Source: Rothia sp. (in: high G+C Gram-positive bacteria)
GTDB lineage: Bacteria; Actinomycetota; Actinomycetes; Actinomycetales; Micrococcaceae
Assembly: GCA_030530925.1 (NCBI GenBank)
Contig: JAUMUA010000010.1
Coordinates: forward strand, 1 to 32,085
DNA: 32,085 nt
Reading direction: 5' to 3'
The notes beneath the pieces were generated by a model. The model had not been told where the DNA came from. It ran no database searches and was given only the letters and a program-made list of their open reading frames with translations. The translations under genes were made by a program, and so were the position numbers. Positions 24,987 through 32,085 of this stretch are shown here, piece by piece (the first letter of the stretch is position 1; each line of letters opens with the position of its first letter).

Positions 24987-26801
24987 CTAAACTCCCATTG
25001 CCTCGTCCCACGCCTGGACCATCTGCGCAAAGCGTCCGTTGCTGGCGGTGAGTTCGGTGGGGGAGCCGTCCTCAATAATCCGCCCTTCATCCACCACGAG
25101 CACGCGGTCAGAATCTAAAACGGTAGAGAGTCGGTGCGCAATCACAAAGGACGTGCGCCCATCCAGCAACTTTTGCAAACCTTGCTGAACCAAGCGTTCG
25201 GTGGGGATGTCGAGCGAGGCGGTTGCCTCGTCCAAAATAAGTACCGCAGGGTTTACCAAGAATGCGCGAGCGAAAGCGATGATCTGGCGTTGACCAGCAG
25301 AAACTCGCCCACCGCGCTTAGCCAGATTAGTGTTGTAGCCCTCGGGTAGCGCCATAATAAAGTCGTGTGCGCCTACCTTGTGCGCTGCTTGCTCTACTTC
25401 TTCTAAGATTGCCTCGGGGCGGGCTAGGCGAATGTTGTCGGCAACCGTACCTTGAAACAGAAAAGCCTCTTGAGTCAGCATTACTACTTCACGGCGCAGT
25501 TGCGCCTCGGAGAGATCGCGAATATCGACGCCGTCGATCAGCAACCGCCCCTCACTTACGTCATAAAAACGCGCTATGAGTTTAGCGACAGTTGACTTTC
25601 CAGCACCCGTTTTGCCCACCAAAGCCACCTGCTGACCTGCGGGAACGCGCAGCGAGAACGGGTGAAGCGCAGGACGTCCGGCAATGTACTCAAAGGAGAC
25701 GTGATCGAATTCCACCTCACCCACGGCTGTGGTGGCGCGTTCAACGGGAGTGGTTGTTTCTTGAACGCCAGGAGTCTCAGCTAAGAATCCCGAAACCTTT
25801 TCAAGTGCCGATACTGCCGATTGAAACATGTTGTAAAAATCGGAGAGCGACATAATGGGCTCAAAAATACGGTTCGAATAGATAGTGAGCGCAAGGAGCG
25901 TGCCCACCTGCATTGCGCCGCCGAGCACACCATAACCACCAATGATCAGCACTGCGCCCACAAACGTATTACCGATAGCTATCAGCGTGGGCATATAGAT
26001 ACCGTTGACTTTGATGGAATCCATCACCTTCACGCGGTAATTCTCCGCAACGTCGCCATATGTGGCACGTGAGGGCGCTTCTGAGCTGAAGGCTTTGACC
26101 GCGCGAATACCGGTGAAAGTCTCTGCAAAACGCCCAATCATCTGCGCATTCACCACGCGCTGTGCGCGGTAGGCAATAGCTGAATGTTTGCGAAACCACT
26201 GTGTCAAAAACCAAATAGGAATCGCCGCAATGAGCAAACCCACCCCGGCGCGCCAGTCCAGTGCCACCAGCGCTATGACGGTGAACAGCATGTAGAGAAG
26301 CGTGGACGCCAGTTGCGAGAGCCCAGAGTCTAAGAAAGCTTTGAGCGTTTCCAGATCAGAAGTCAGACGAGACACCACACGCCCCGACGTGTAGGTTTCG
26401 TGAAATTGAATAGAGAGCCGCTGCGCCTGATCAAACATGCGCTGACGCAAATCAAAAAGCGCCTCTTGCGAAATCTTGGTGGTGAGCACAACGTTCACGT
26501 ACAGCGCTGCCCCCGAAACCAGTGCAAAGAGCAGATACGTTATCACTACCGCCTGCGCCGGACCCGCATCACCCTGCCGTAGCGGATCAATCGTATGGTC
26601 GATTCCATAAGAGAGAATAAGCGGCAAAGCGGTGGAAAGCGCCACCGAAATCAGCACCAAAATGAGGGTTGCCCATAACTGTTTTTTCAGTGGTGCCAGC
26701 ACCGATTTGAGCAACGCCATGGAACGTTCGCGCACCTCTTTTTGCTCTGCCGGCGAGAGCTGAACTTTGTCTTCTGCAAGCATCGGAGCGGAGTGGGGCA
26801 T
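24987..26801 (-). CDS. ABC exporter half-transporter A (catalytic-site subunit)
   Basis: A 604-residue type IV exporter half: six transmembrane helices (about 40-320) and a nucleotide-binding domain (about 360-600). Walker A is GKTGAGKS at 396-403, the Q-loop is intact (MLTQEAFLF), Walker B is LILDE with Glu525, and the H-loop is His556 (IAHRLST). The signature is degenerate, VSAGQ at 500-504 in place of LSGGQ. That pattern, opposite to its partner, marks it as one half of a heterodimer resembling BmrCD or TM287/288. The ATG shares one base with the stop of the upstream partner gene (TAATG), giving tight coupling. Exported compound unknown; multidrug or lipid is likely. Confidence 0.93.
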   Translation of the reverse strand: MPHSAPMLAEDKVQLSPAEQKEVRERSMALLKSVLAPLKKQLWATLILVLISVALSTALPLILSYGIDHTIDPLRQGDAGPAQAVVITYLLFALVSGAALYVNVVLTTKISQEALFDLRQRMFDQAQRLSIQFHETYTSGRVVSRLTSDLETLKAFLDSGLSQLASTLLYMLFTVIALVALDWRAGVGLLIAAIPIWFLTQWFRKHSAIAYRAQRVVNAQMIGRFAETFTGIRAVKAFSSEAPSRATYGDVAENYRVKVMDSIKVNGIYMPTLIAIGNTFVGAVLIIGGYGVLGGAMQVGTLLALTIYSNRIFEPIMSLSDFYNMFQSAVSALEKVSGFLAETPGVQETTTPVERATTAVGEVEFDHVSFEYIAGRPALHPFSLRVPAGQQVALVGKTGAGKSTVAKLIARFYDVSEGRLLIDGVDIRDLSEAQLRREVVMLTQEAFLFQGTVADNIRLARPEAILEEVEQAAHKVGAHDFIMALPEGYNTNLAKRGGRVSAGQRQIIAFARAFLVNPAVLILDEATASLDIPTERLVQQGLQKLLDGRTSFVIAHRLSTVLDSDRVLVVDEGRIIEDGSPTELTASNGRFAQMVQAWDEAMGV

Positions 26802-28633
26802 TAGCGTGCCTCCTGATTCGTGGACGACGGCGCGTTTAGCACCATGAGCTTTGCATAGGCGGGATTGCTCATCAGCTCGCTGTGCTTGCCAACGGCGGTG
26901 ATGCGCCCGTCCTCAAGTAACGCCACACGATCAGCCAGCGTAACCGTAGAGGGTCGATGCGCGGTAATGAGCGTGGTGGTTTCGGTGAGCTGCTTTTTGA
27001 GTCGTTGCACCACCGTCTCTTCGGTGTTTACGTCCAATGCAGAGAGCGGATCGTCTAAGAGTAGGACGCGCGGGTGCCCAGCTATAGCGCGCGCCAATGA
27101 GAGCCGCTGGCGTTGGCCGCCCGAGAGGCTCATGCCTTCTTCGCCCACTCCCGTGTTCACGCCGTCGGGTAGGTCGTCCACAAAATCTGAGGACGAAACG
27201 TGCAATGCGGTGCGCAGGATGCTCTCTAGCTCTTCATCGGTTTTTCCCTCGGTGGGTACACCGAGCAAAACGTTATCGCGTACCGATGATGAGAACAACA
27301 CTGGTTCTTCGAACGCCACTGCAATGCGTGAGCGCAGGGTGGGCAGGTCAATCTCGTTGACGTTTCGGCCGTCAATTTCTAACGACCCTGCGGTCAGCGA
27401 GTAGAGACGAGGAACCAACTGTAAGAGCGTTGATTTGCCGCTGCCGGTGGTGCCCACGAGCGCTAAAATCTCACCGGGTTTTATGGCCAGCGAGAGGTCG
27501 CGAATCACCGGTTGGGTTGCGTCGTCGTAGGTAAAGCTGGCGTTGCGAAATTCTAACGACGCCGCCCCGCGCGCGTCATTGTGGGGAGTGGTTGCACCGC
27601 TCACCAGCACAATGTTCTCACCCACGGGTTCTTGCATGATTTCGCGGTGGCGTTCCATGGCAACTTTGGAATCGAGCCACATGCTGAGGAGCATTCCAGA
27701 GCGTTCAATCTGCGGGGTCAATATTGCTGTGGTAGCAAAATATGCGGTGAGTGCACCCACGCTTAAATGCCCTTGCGCCACCTGATGAATACCCACAAAA
27801 AGCGAGATTGCCATAGTCAGTCCGGTAATAGCGCTGTTTTTAACGAACATGCTACCTAGCGTTTGGCTTCTGCTGATTTCGGTAGTTTTAAGCTCTGCTG
27901 ATTGGGTGCTGAATCTACCTAGCGCGTTCTTTCCTTGCCCCAGTGCTTTGAGAACGCGAATACCCTGTACTGATTCTTCAACGGTGGTAGCCAAATCACC
28001 TGATTGCTGTTGCGAGAGCCGAGTGAGTGCCTTCATGCGCCGAATGAATAACCACATGGTCAGTAACGTGAAGGGAACCGAGCACAGATAAATCATGCCT
28101 AATTGCACCGAGCCACGAAACAAAAAGATGAGCCCCACCAGCACCATTGTTGCGGAGGAAATCGATTGAATAGAACCAAATGCAATCCATCGGCGCATCA
28201 ACGAAAGGTCACTGGTAGAGCGAGTGAGTAACTGACCAGAGGGCCAGCGGTCATGGAAAGATACCGGCACACGCATGAGCTGATCAAAGAGAGCCATGCG
28301 AATATTGCCCTCGATTTGTGCGGCAGTATCAATCACCAGCATGCGGCGCATAAATATAAGCCCTGCTTGTAGCAACCCCAAACCAATCATGAGGAAGCCA
28401 CCGAACCACACATTAGTAGCGGTAGGGTGCGCTGAACCTACCAAATGATTCACAATCCACGCCAAAACCTGCGGAATCGTAATGGCGGTAATAGAGGCTG
28501 CCATTGCCACCAGCACACCCAAAAACCAACGGAATCTAATAGGGCGCATGTACTGCCACAGCGAAAGATGAGGGGCAGAGGCAGGGTCAGTCGGTGCAGG
28601 AACGGGGCGAGGCGTGGTGCGCAGGAGGCTCAT
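26801..28633 (-). CDS. ABC exporter half-transporter B (degenerate-site subunit)
   Basis: A 610-residue half-transporter: membrane domain about 34-320 and ATPase domain about 358-605. Walker A is GTTGSGKS at 394-401 and the signature LSGGQ is canonical (503-507). But Walker B reads LLLDD, with Asp528 replacing the catalytic Glu, and the Q-loop Gln is Glu (FEEPVLF). The site built from its Walker motifs and the partner's VSAGQ is therefore degenerate, while the other site is consensus. First gene of the pair. A TAGGGT hexamer eight bases before the ATG is a possible promoter; no clear ribosome site. Confidence 0.93.
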   Translation of the reverse strand: MSLLRTTPRPVPAPTDPASAPHLSLWQYMRPIRFRWFLGVLVAMAASITAITIPQVLAWIVNHLVGSAHPTATNVWFGGFLMIGLGLLQAGLIFMRRMLVIDTAAQIEGNIRMALFDQLMRVPVSFHDRWPSGQLLTRSTSDLSLMRRWIAFGSIQSISSATMVLVGLIFLFRGSVQLGMIYLCSVPFTLLTMWLFIRRMKALTRLSQQQSGDLATTVEESVQGIRVLKALGQGKNALGRFSTQSAELKTTEISRSQTLGSMFVKNSAITGLTMAISLFVGIHQVAQGHLSVGALTAYFATTAILTPQIERSGMLLSMWLDSKVAMERHREIMQEPVGENIVLVSGATTPHNDARGAASLEFRNASFTYDDATQPVIRDLSLAIKPGEILALVGTTGSGKSTLLQLVPRLYSLTAGSLEIDGRNVNEIDLPTLRSRIAVAFEEPVLFSSSVRDNVLLGVPTEGKTDEELESILRTALHVSSSDFVDDLPDGVNTGVGEEGMSLSGGQRQRLSLARAIAGHPRVLLLDDPLSALDVNTEETVVQRLKKQLTETTTLITAHRPSTVTLADRVALLEDGRITAVGKHSELMSNPAYAKLMVLNAPSSTNQEAR

Positions 28634-28672
28634 AAGCTCTAACCCTACCGCTAGTAAAACTTCTGCGAAAGC

Positions 28673-28705
28673 AAATGCACGGTAGCAAAAAGCTACCGTG
28701 CATTT
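28673..28705 (-). terminator. Terminator of the ponA-metallophosphoesterase unit
   Basis: AAATGCACGGTAGC and its complement GCTACCGTGCATTT pair around AAAAA. Read on the minus strand it begins 40 bases after the metallophosphoesterase stop and runs into TGCTTTCG. It isolates this unit from the ABC genes downstream. Confidence 0.75.
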
Positions 28706-28744
28706 TCAAAACATTGTGCTGGCTAGTGGCTCAGAAAATAGCGC

Positions 28745-29707
28745 TTAGTCTTCGCTATGCTCTTTCGCCGTCAGAGTCACCAAAATAACCTCCGGTGGGC
28801 AGAACAGGCGAACCTGAGCAAAGCGAGAGGTACCCAAACCCGCCGAAACCTGAACAGGCACGTCCTTTTGCATCGAGACACCCTTAGCGCGCGAAGGGGC
28901 AATATCGCAATTAGAGACCAGCGCCTTACCACCGGGTAGGCACACCTGCCCACCGTGGGTGTGGCCGGCAAAAATTGCCTGCGCGCCGTCGTCCACAAAT
29001 CGGTTCAGTGTGCGCAGGTACGGTGCGTGGCACACGCCCAAGCGCACCGACGGCGCGGGCTGCTCATCAAAAGCGGTGGGTGAGAAACCGGGGTGCTGAT
29101 CAAAGGCGAGGTGCGGATCGTCCACGCCAGAAAATTCCAGACGCAGCCCGTTGAGGTTCAAGGTGTCATAGCGGTTGATGAGCCCGGTCCAGCCGCGGGT
29201 GTCAAAAGCATCGTGCATCTCTTGGGTTGGCAACTGTAGGCGAGAGGGCTCAATACCTTCGTCGGAGGTTGATTCTTTCCACAGATACCGTGCAGGGTTT
29301 TTGAAAACCGGTGCATAGTAGCAATTCGAACCCGGTACATAGACGCCGGGGAAATCGAACAGGGGAGAGAGCGCCTCAAGCAAGGAGGGCAACGCCTTCA
29401 TATGCGAGAGGTTATCGCCGGTGTTGATCACCAAATCGGGGTTCAGCTCAGCCAAAGAATGCATAAAGTCATGCTTCTTCTTTTGCCCAGGGATCATGTG
29501 CAAATCTGAGATGTGCAGAATCCTAAAATCTTTAGCGCCAGCCGGCAAAACCGGTAGCGTCTCGTGGCGAATTTGAAAGTTATTCAGTTCAATAAAGTGT
29601 GCGTACGCGACCGTGGCGGCCCCTGCCACTGCACCGGTTGCCATCACAGCGCCAAGGCCTTTTGCAACCGATGCGGCAGAAGCCGCCACATTCGAGGAAT
29701 TTACCAT
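28745..29707 (-). CDS. Membrane-anchored calcineurin-like metallophosphoesterase
   Basis: A 320-residue protein with an N-terminal hydrophobic helix at about 15-38 (anchor or uncleaved signal), then a binuclear metal phosphoesterase fold. Motifs are ISDLH (Asp68, His70), NTGDN (Asp98), HAPY (His227) and GHTHGGQ (248-254). The usual GNH motif is replaced by GSNCYYAP at 126-133; actinobacterial relatives have GSND as I recall, so the Cys is unusual. The gene lies 19 bases after ponA; AGGAG follows the ponA stop, 12 bases from this ATG. Pairing of such an enzyme with ponA recurs in actinobacteria, suggesting an envelope-related substrate, which is unknown. Confidence 0.88.
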   Translation of the reverse strand: MVNSSNVAASAASVAKGLGAVMATGAVAGAATVAYAHFIELNNFQIRHETLPVLPAGAKDFRILHISDLHMIPGQKKKHDFMHSLAELNPDLVINTGDNLSHMKALPSLLEALSPLFDFPGVYVPGSNCYYAPVFKNPARYLWKESTSDEGIEPSRLQLPTQEMHDAFDTRGWTGLINRYDTLNLNGLRLEFSGVDDPHLAFDQHPGFSPTAFDEQPAPSVRLGVCHAPYLRTLNRFVDDGAQAIFAGHTHGGQVCLPGGKALVSNCDIAPSRAKGVSMQKDVPVQVSAGLGTSRFAQVRLFCPPEVILVTLTAKEHSED

Positions 29708-29726
29708 GAAGGTAGGAGTCTCCTAA

Positions 29727-31853
29727 TTAGTATTGTGTGCCAAGCACTTTCTGTGAAGGGGCAGCAAATTTGTCGGTGTTGTACTTCTTCGCTTGAGCCT
29801 TCATAAACTGTTGCCATTGCCCACCTGCGTAGGTAGCGCCGTCAACATAGCTCAGAGTTTTTCCGCCAATGGACAACCCGTTGAGCGAACGTGAACCCGA
29901 ATCCAAGTTACCTACCCACGAAGCGGTGGAAAGACCCTTGGTGTAACCCACGGTCCAGGTCTGTGCCGAGTTATCGGTAGTACCGGTTTTTGCCGCAGAT
30001 GCGTCGGGCAAATCAATGCCGCGTTTCCAGCCGGAGCCGTCAACCAGTACCTGCTTCAACACATAGCTCACACCGTGTGCGATATCGGGATCAATCGCCT
30101 GGGTGCACTTAGCATCGTAGGTTTTGATAGCTTTGCCCTTGCGATCCTTGACCGTATTGATGGCTTGAGGTTCACAGTACTTACCATCGTTTGAGAAAGT
30201 GGCAAATGCTGATGCCATATTGAGCGGGGTAGTTCCCTTACCGCCACCAATGAGGGTTGCGGGAATCTTGGGATCATAAATAGGGGTGGTTTCATCGGCA
30301 CCAGAGTACAGACGCAGGCTCTTAGAAATATCTAAAACGCCACACAAATCTTCTTTAGCTGCCATTGAAGCAAGGAAGGAGTTAATGGAGTTCTTGATGC
30401 CGTATGCCACGGTATTCCAGGTCTGATACCCCTCTTCAGCGTTTTGGAACTTCCAGCCGCCAGGAACGGTGATACCGCCACCTTCAATACAGCTGGTCTT
30501 CCAGCGGAAGGAATCGGGGTAATTCAAGCTCGTGCCGTCAATATACGCGTTGACACCCTTGCCTTCTTTAATCCACTCGGCAAGCACCACCGGCTTGAAC
30601 GTTGAACCGGGCTGGTAACCTGCAGTTCCACCGTCCGCAACGGGCACGTTGTAGTTGTAACCAGAAACCTTGTGGCTACCGTCGTCCTGCGCACCATATT
30701 TGCTGTTCTGTGCCATCGCTACAATATCGCCGTTCTTAGGCTCAACAGAAACCAAAGAAGCGTTGACGTTATCGGGGTTGTCGTTACCTGGCTGGGTGTT
30801 TTCTACTGCTTCTTTCGCGCTCTTTTGTGCGGCGGGATCAAGAGTAGTTACCACAGTGTAGCCAGCGCGGTACAGGTTTTTGAGGCGATCATCAGAAGTT
30901 GCACCAAATGCTGAATCTTGGGCAATCTTGTTGACCACGTACATGCAGAAGTTATCTGAATCGCCAGCGGCGGAGCAGCCGCTGTCGGTGTAATGCAGGT
31001 TCAAATCGAGTTCTGAGTTCACCGCAGTGTTGTACTCATCCTCAGAGATTTTGCCATCGCGATACATGGTTCCAAGCACCACGTTACGACGCTCTTTGGC
31101 GAGTTCAGGGTTCACATCGGGGCGGTACTGGTTGGGGGACTGCACCATGCCAGCCAAAAGAGCTGACTGCTGAATATTCAGTTGAGAAGCGGGAATACCC
31201 CAGTAATACTGCGATGCGGCTTCAACACCGTAGTTAGAACCACCAAGGTTTACCACGTTGAGGTAACCTTCGAGAATTTCATCTTTGGACTTGTTCTGTT
31301 CCATCGAAATCGCAAGTTTGATTTCTTTAATTTTGTCCATGTAACCCTTGTTAGCACCCAGGGTTGAGGCTTCTTCACCATTGACTTCAGCCTGATCAAT
31401 CAGCAAGTTGTTCACGTATTGTTGCGTAAGGGTAGATGCACCTTGGCGCTTACCGGGGCTGATGAAGTTATTGATGACGGCGCGGAACATACCCAACGGA
31501 GAAACGGCGCCGTGCTCATAGAAGGTACGGTCTTCCACTGAGACAATCGCGTCTCGCATGTGCGGTGACATCTGGTTCAATGAAACCGGGGTACGGTTCT
31601 GCGCATAAAAAGAAGCGAGTTCGGTTTTACCGTCTTTAGCCATGATCTTTGAAGGCTGTGAGAGCGGTCCTGCAGACATATCCTCGGGTAGACCCTTGAA
31701 CCAGTTAATGGAGGAGGTCGCCGCAACACCCATACCCACAGTGGGAGGTATGAGGATACCTGCGGTCAAGAAACCAGCGATGATGCTCAGCGCAATAAAC
31801 TGAATAAAATCACCAGGGGTGCGTCTTCTACGAACATTCTTGGATGAAGCCAT
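29727..31853 (-). CDS. ponA: Class A penicillin-binding protein (bifunctional transglycosylase/transpeptidase)
   Basis: Polymerises and cross-links peptidoglycan. From ATG 31853 it is 708 residues: a cytoplasmic Arg-rich start, one membrane helix at about 16-44, a GT51 transglycosylase domain and a transpeptidase domain. GT51 has VEDRTFYEH (catalytic Glu107) and GASTLTQQYVNN. The transpeptidase has GSTFK (Ser417), SIN (Ser489) and KTGT (Lys622). The C terminus ends soon after the domain, without PASTA repeats. GTG 31859 is possible, but ATG 31853 lies six bases after TAAACT, the same spacing as other leaderless candidates here. It heads a unit with the metallophosphoesterase. Confidence 0.94.
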   Translation of the reverse strand: MASSKNVRRRRTPGDFIQFIALSIIAGFLTAGILIPPTVGMGVAATSSINWFKGLPEDMSAGPLSQPSKIMAKDGKTELASFYAQNRTPVSLNQMSPHMRDAIVSVEDRTFYEHGAVSPLGMFRAVINNFISPGKRQGASTLTQQYVNNLLIDQAEVNGEEASTLGANKGYMDKIKEIKLAISMEQNKSKDEILEGYLNVVNLGGSNYGVEAASQYYWGIPASQLNIQQSALLAGMVQSPNQYRPDVNPELAKERRNVVLGTMYRDGKISEDEYNTAVNSELDLNLHYTDSGCSAAGDSDNFCMYVVNKIAQDSAFGATSDDRLKNLYRAGYTVVTTLDPAAQKSAKEAVENTQPGNDNPDNVNASLVSVEPKNGDIVAMAQNSKYGAQDDGSHKVSGYNYNVPVADGGTAGYQPGSTFKPVVLAEWIKEGKGVNAYIDGTSLNYPDSFRWKTSCIEGGGITVPGGWKFQNAEEGYQTWNTVAYGIKNSINSFLASMAAKEDLCGVLDISKSLRLYSGADETTPIYDPKIPATLIGGGKGTTPLNMASAFATFSNDGKYCEPQAINTVKDRKGKAIKTYDAKCTQAIDPDIAHGVSYVLKQVLVDGSGWKRGIDLPDASAAKTGTTDNSAQTWTVGYTKGLSTASWVGNLDSGSRSLNGLSIGGKTLSYVDGATYAGGQWQQFMKAQAKKYNTDKFAAPSQKVLGTQY

Positions 31854-31859
31854 TCCCAC

Positions 31860-31865
31860 AGTTTA
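31860..31865 (-). promoter_or_regulatory. Candidate -10 of ponA
   Basis: Minus-strand TAAACT ends six bases before ATG 31853, placing the start of transcription at or beside the start codon. There is no good ribosome site or -35. The 203 bp between ponA and the next gene hold otherwise only AT-rich sequence with no clear structure. Confidence 0.4.
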
Positions 31866-32050
31866 CAAGTTGTAAGTGTTAAATGGGTAAGCTCAAAAGC
31901 TCTTTTGCCGTACGGATTGTTCTAAACCAGAGTCATCTACCCCACAAACCTGCCGTGCCATCTGTGTTTCTAGGGAGAGTGCTGCATGTGCTGTGAAAGT
32001 TATCATGGGTTTTTCTGCATTCCCGGCTTTCTAATACAGCACTCAAGCAC

Positions 32051-32056
32051 TAGTCT
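32051..32056 (+). promoter_or_regulatory. Candidate -10 of the DUF4177-like gene
   Basis: TAGTCT ends six bases before ATG 32063. A weak TTTCTA lies 17 bases upstream. No ribosome site precedes the ATG, so a leaderless mRNA is plausible. Confidence 0.35.
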
Positions 32057-32062
32057 GTAACT

Positions 32063-32085
32063 ATGGAAAAATGGGAATATGCAAC
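32063..32085 (+). CDS. Start of a DUF4177-like small protein, cut by window edge
   Basis: Only seven codons, MEKWEYA, are present. They match from memory the conserved beginning of the roughly 50-residue DUF4177 proteins found near ponA and whiB in actinobacteria. The function of that family is unknown. The call rests on a very short stretch plus position. Confidence 0.5.

Overview
The window looks like chromosome from a high-G+C Gram-positive actinobacterium of the family Micrococcaceae; Rothia is my best guess. This rests on protein flavour (LldR/LutABC lactate genes, a SCP_3-like sterol carrier protein next to purF, a DUF4177-like start next to ponA), moderate G+C, and several promoters that place the start codon at about +1. 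The genus is inference. I see no rRNA, CRISPR array, insertion sequence, phage gene or plasmid origin.

Layout. (1) 1-4407, minus strand: asparaginase, SCP-like protein, small membrane protein, purF and the 5' part of purM, read towards the left edge. (2) 4489-8257, plus strand: a TetR regulator and an RND/MMPL exporter with a long extracytoplasmic coiled coil, overlapping by 8 bp and preceded by three copies of one palindrome. (3) 8391-10834: purD and purC, each closed by a hairpin. (4) 10857-16868: a lactate island made of a broken lldR regulator gene, lldP permease, a divergent control region with two LldR-type operators, and lutA-lutB-lutC. (5) 16878-21683: a CPA2 cation/proton antiporter, then divergently a polytopic acyltransferase-like membrane protein and a second MMPL exporter. 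(6) 21754-24932: tRNA-Pro(CGG) and a large FAD/Fe-S dehydrogenase of the D-lactate type. (7) 24987-28633: a heterodimeric ABC exporter. (8) 28745-31853: a metallophosphoesterase and the class A penicillin-binding protein ponA. The first codons of a DUF4177-like gene reach the right edge.

How it fits together. PurF, PurD, PurM and PurC are early and middle steps of de novo purine synthesis; PurC consumes aspartate, which the asparaginase in the purF-side cluster can supply. LldP imports lactate, LutABC oxidises L-lactate and the FAD/Fe-S enzyme probably oxidises D-lactate, so both isomers can feed pyruvate. The most notable observation is that the lactate regulator appears inactivated by an out-of-frame deletion, while both of its predicted operators remain perfect and the structural genes are intact. 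The rest is mostly envelope export and wall synthesis. I found no clearly new multi-gene system; the best leads are the orphaned lactate regulon, the three-operator TetR/MMPL pair and the acyltransferase-MMPL pair.
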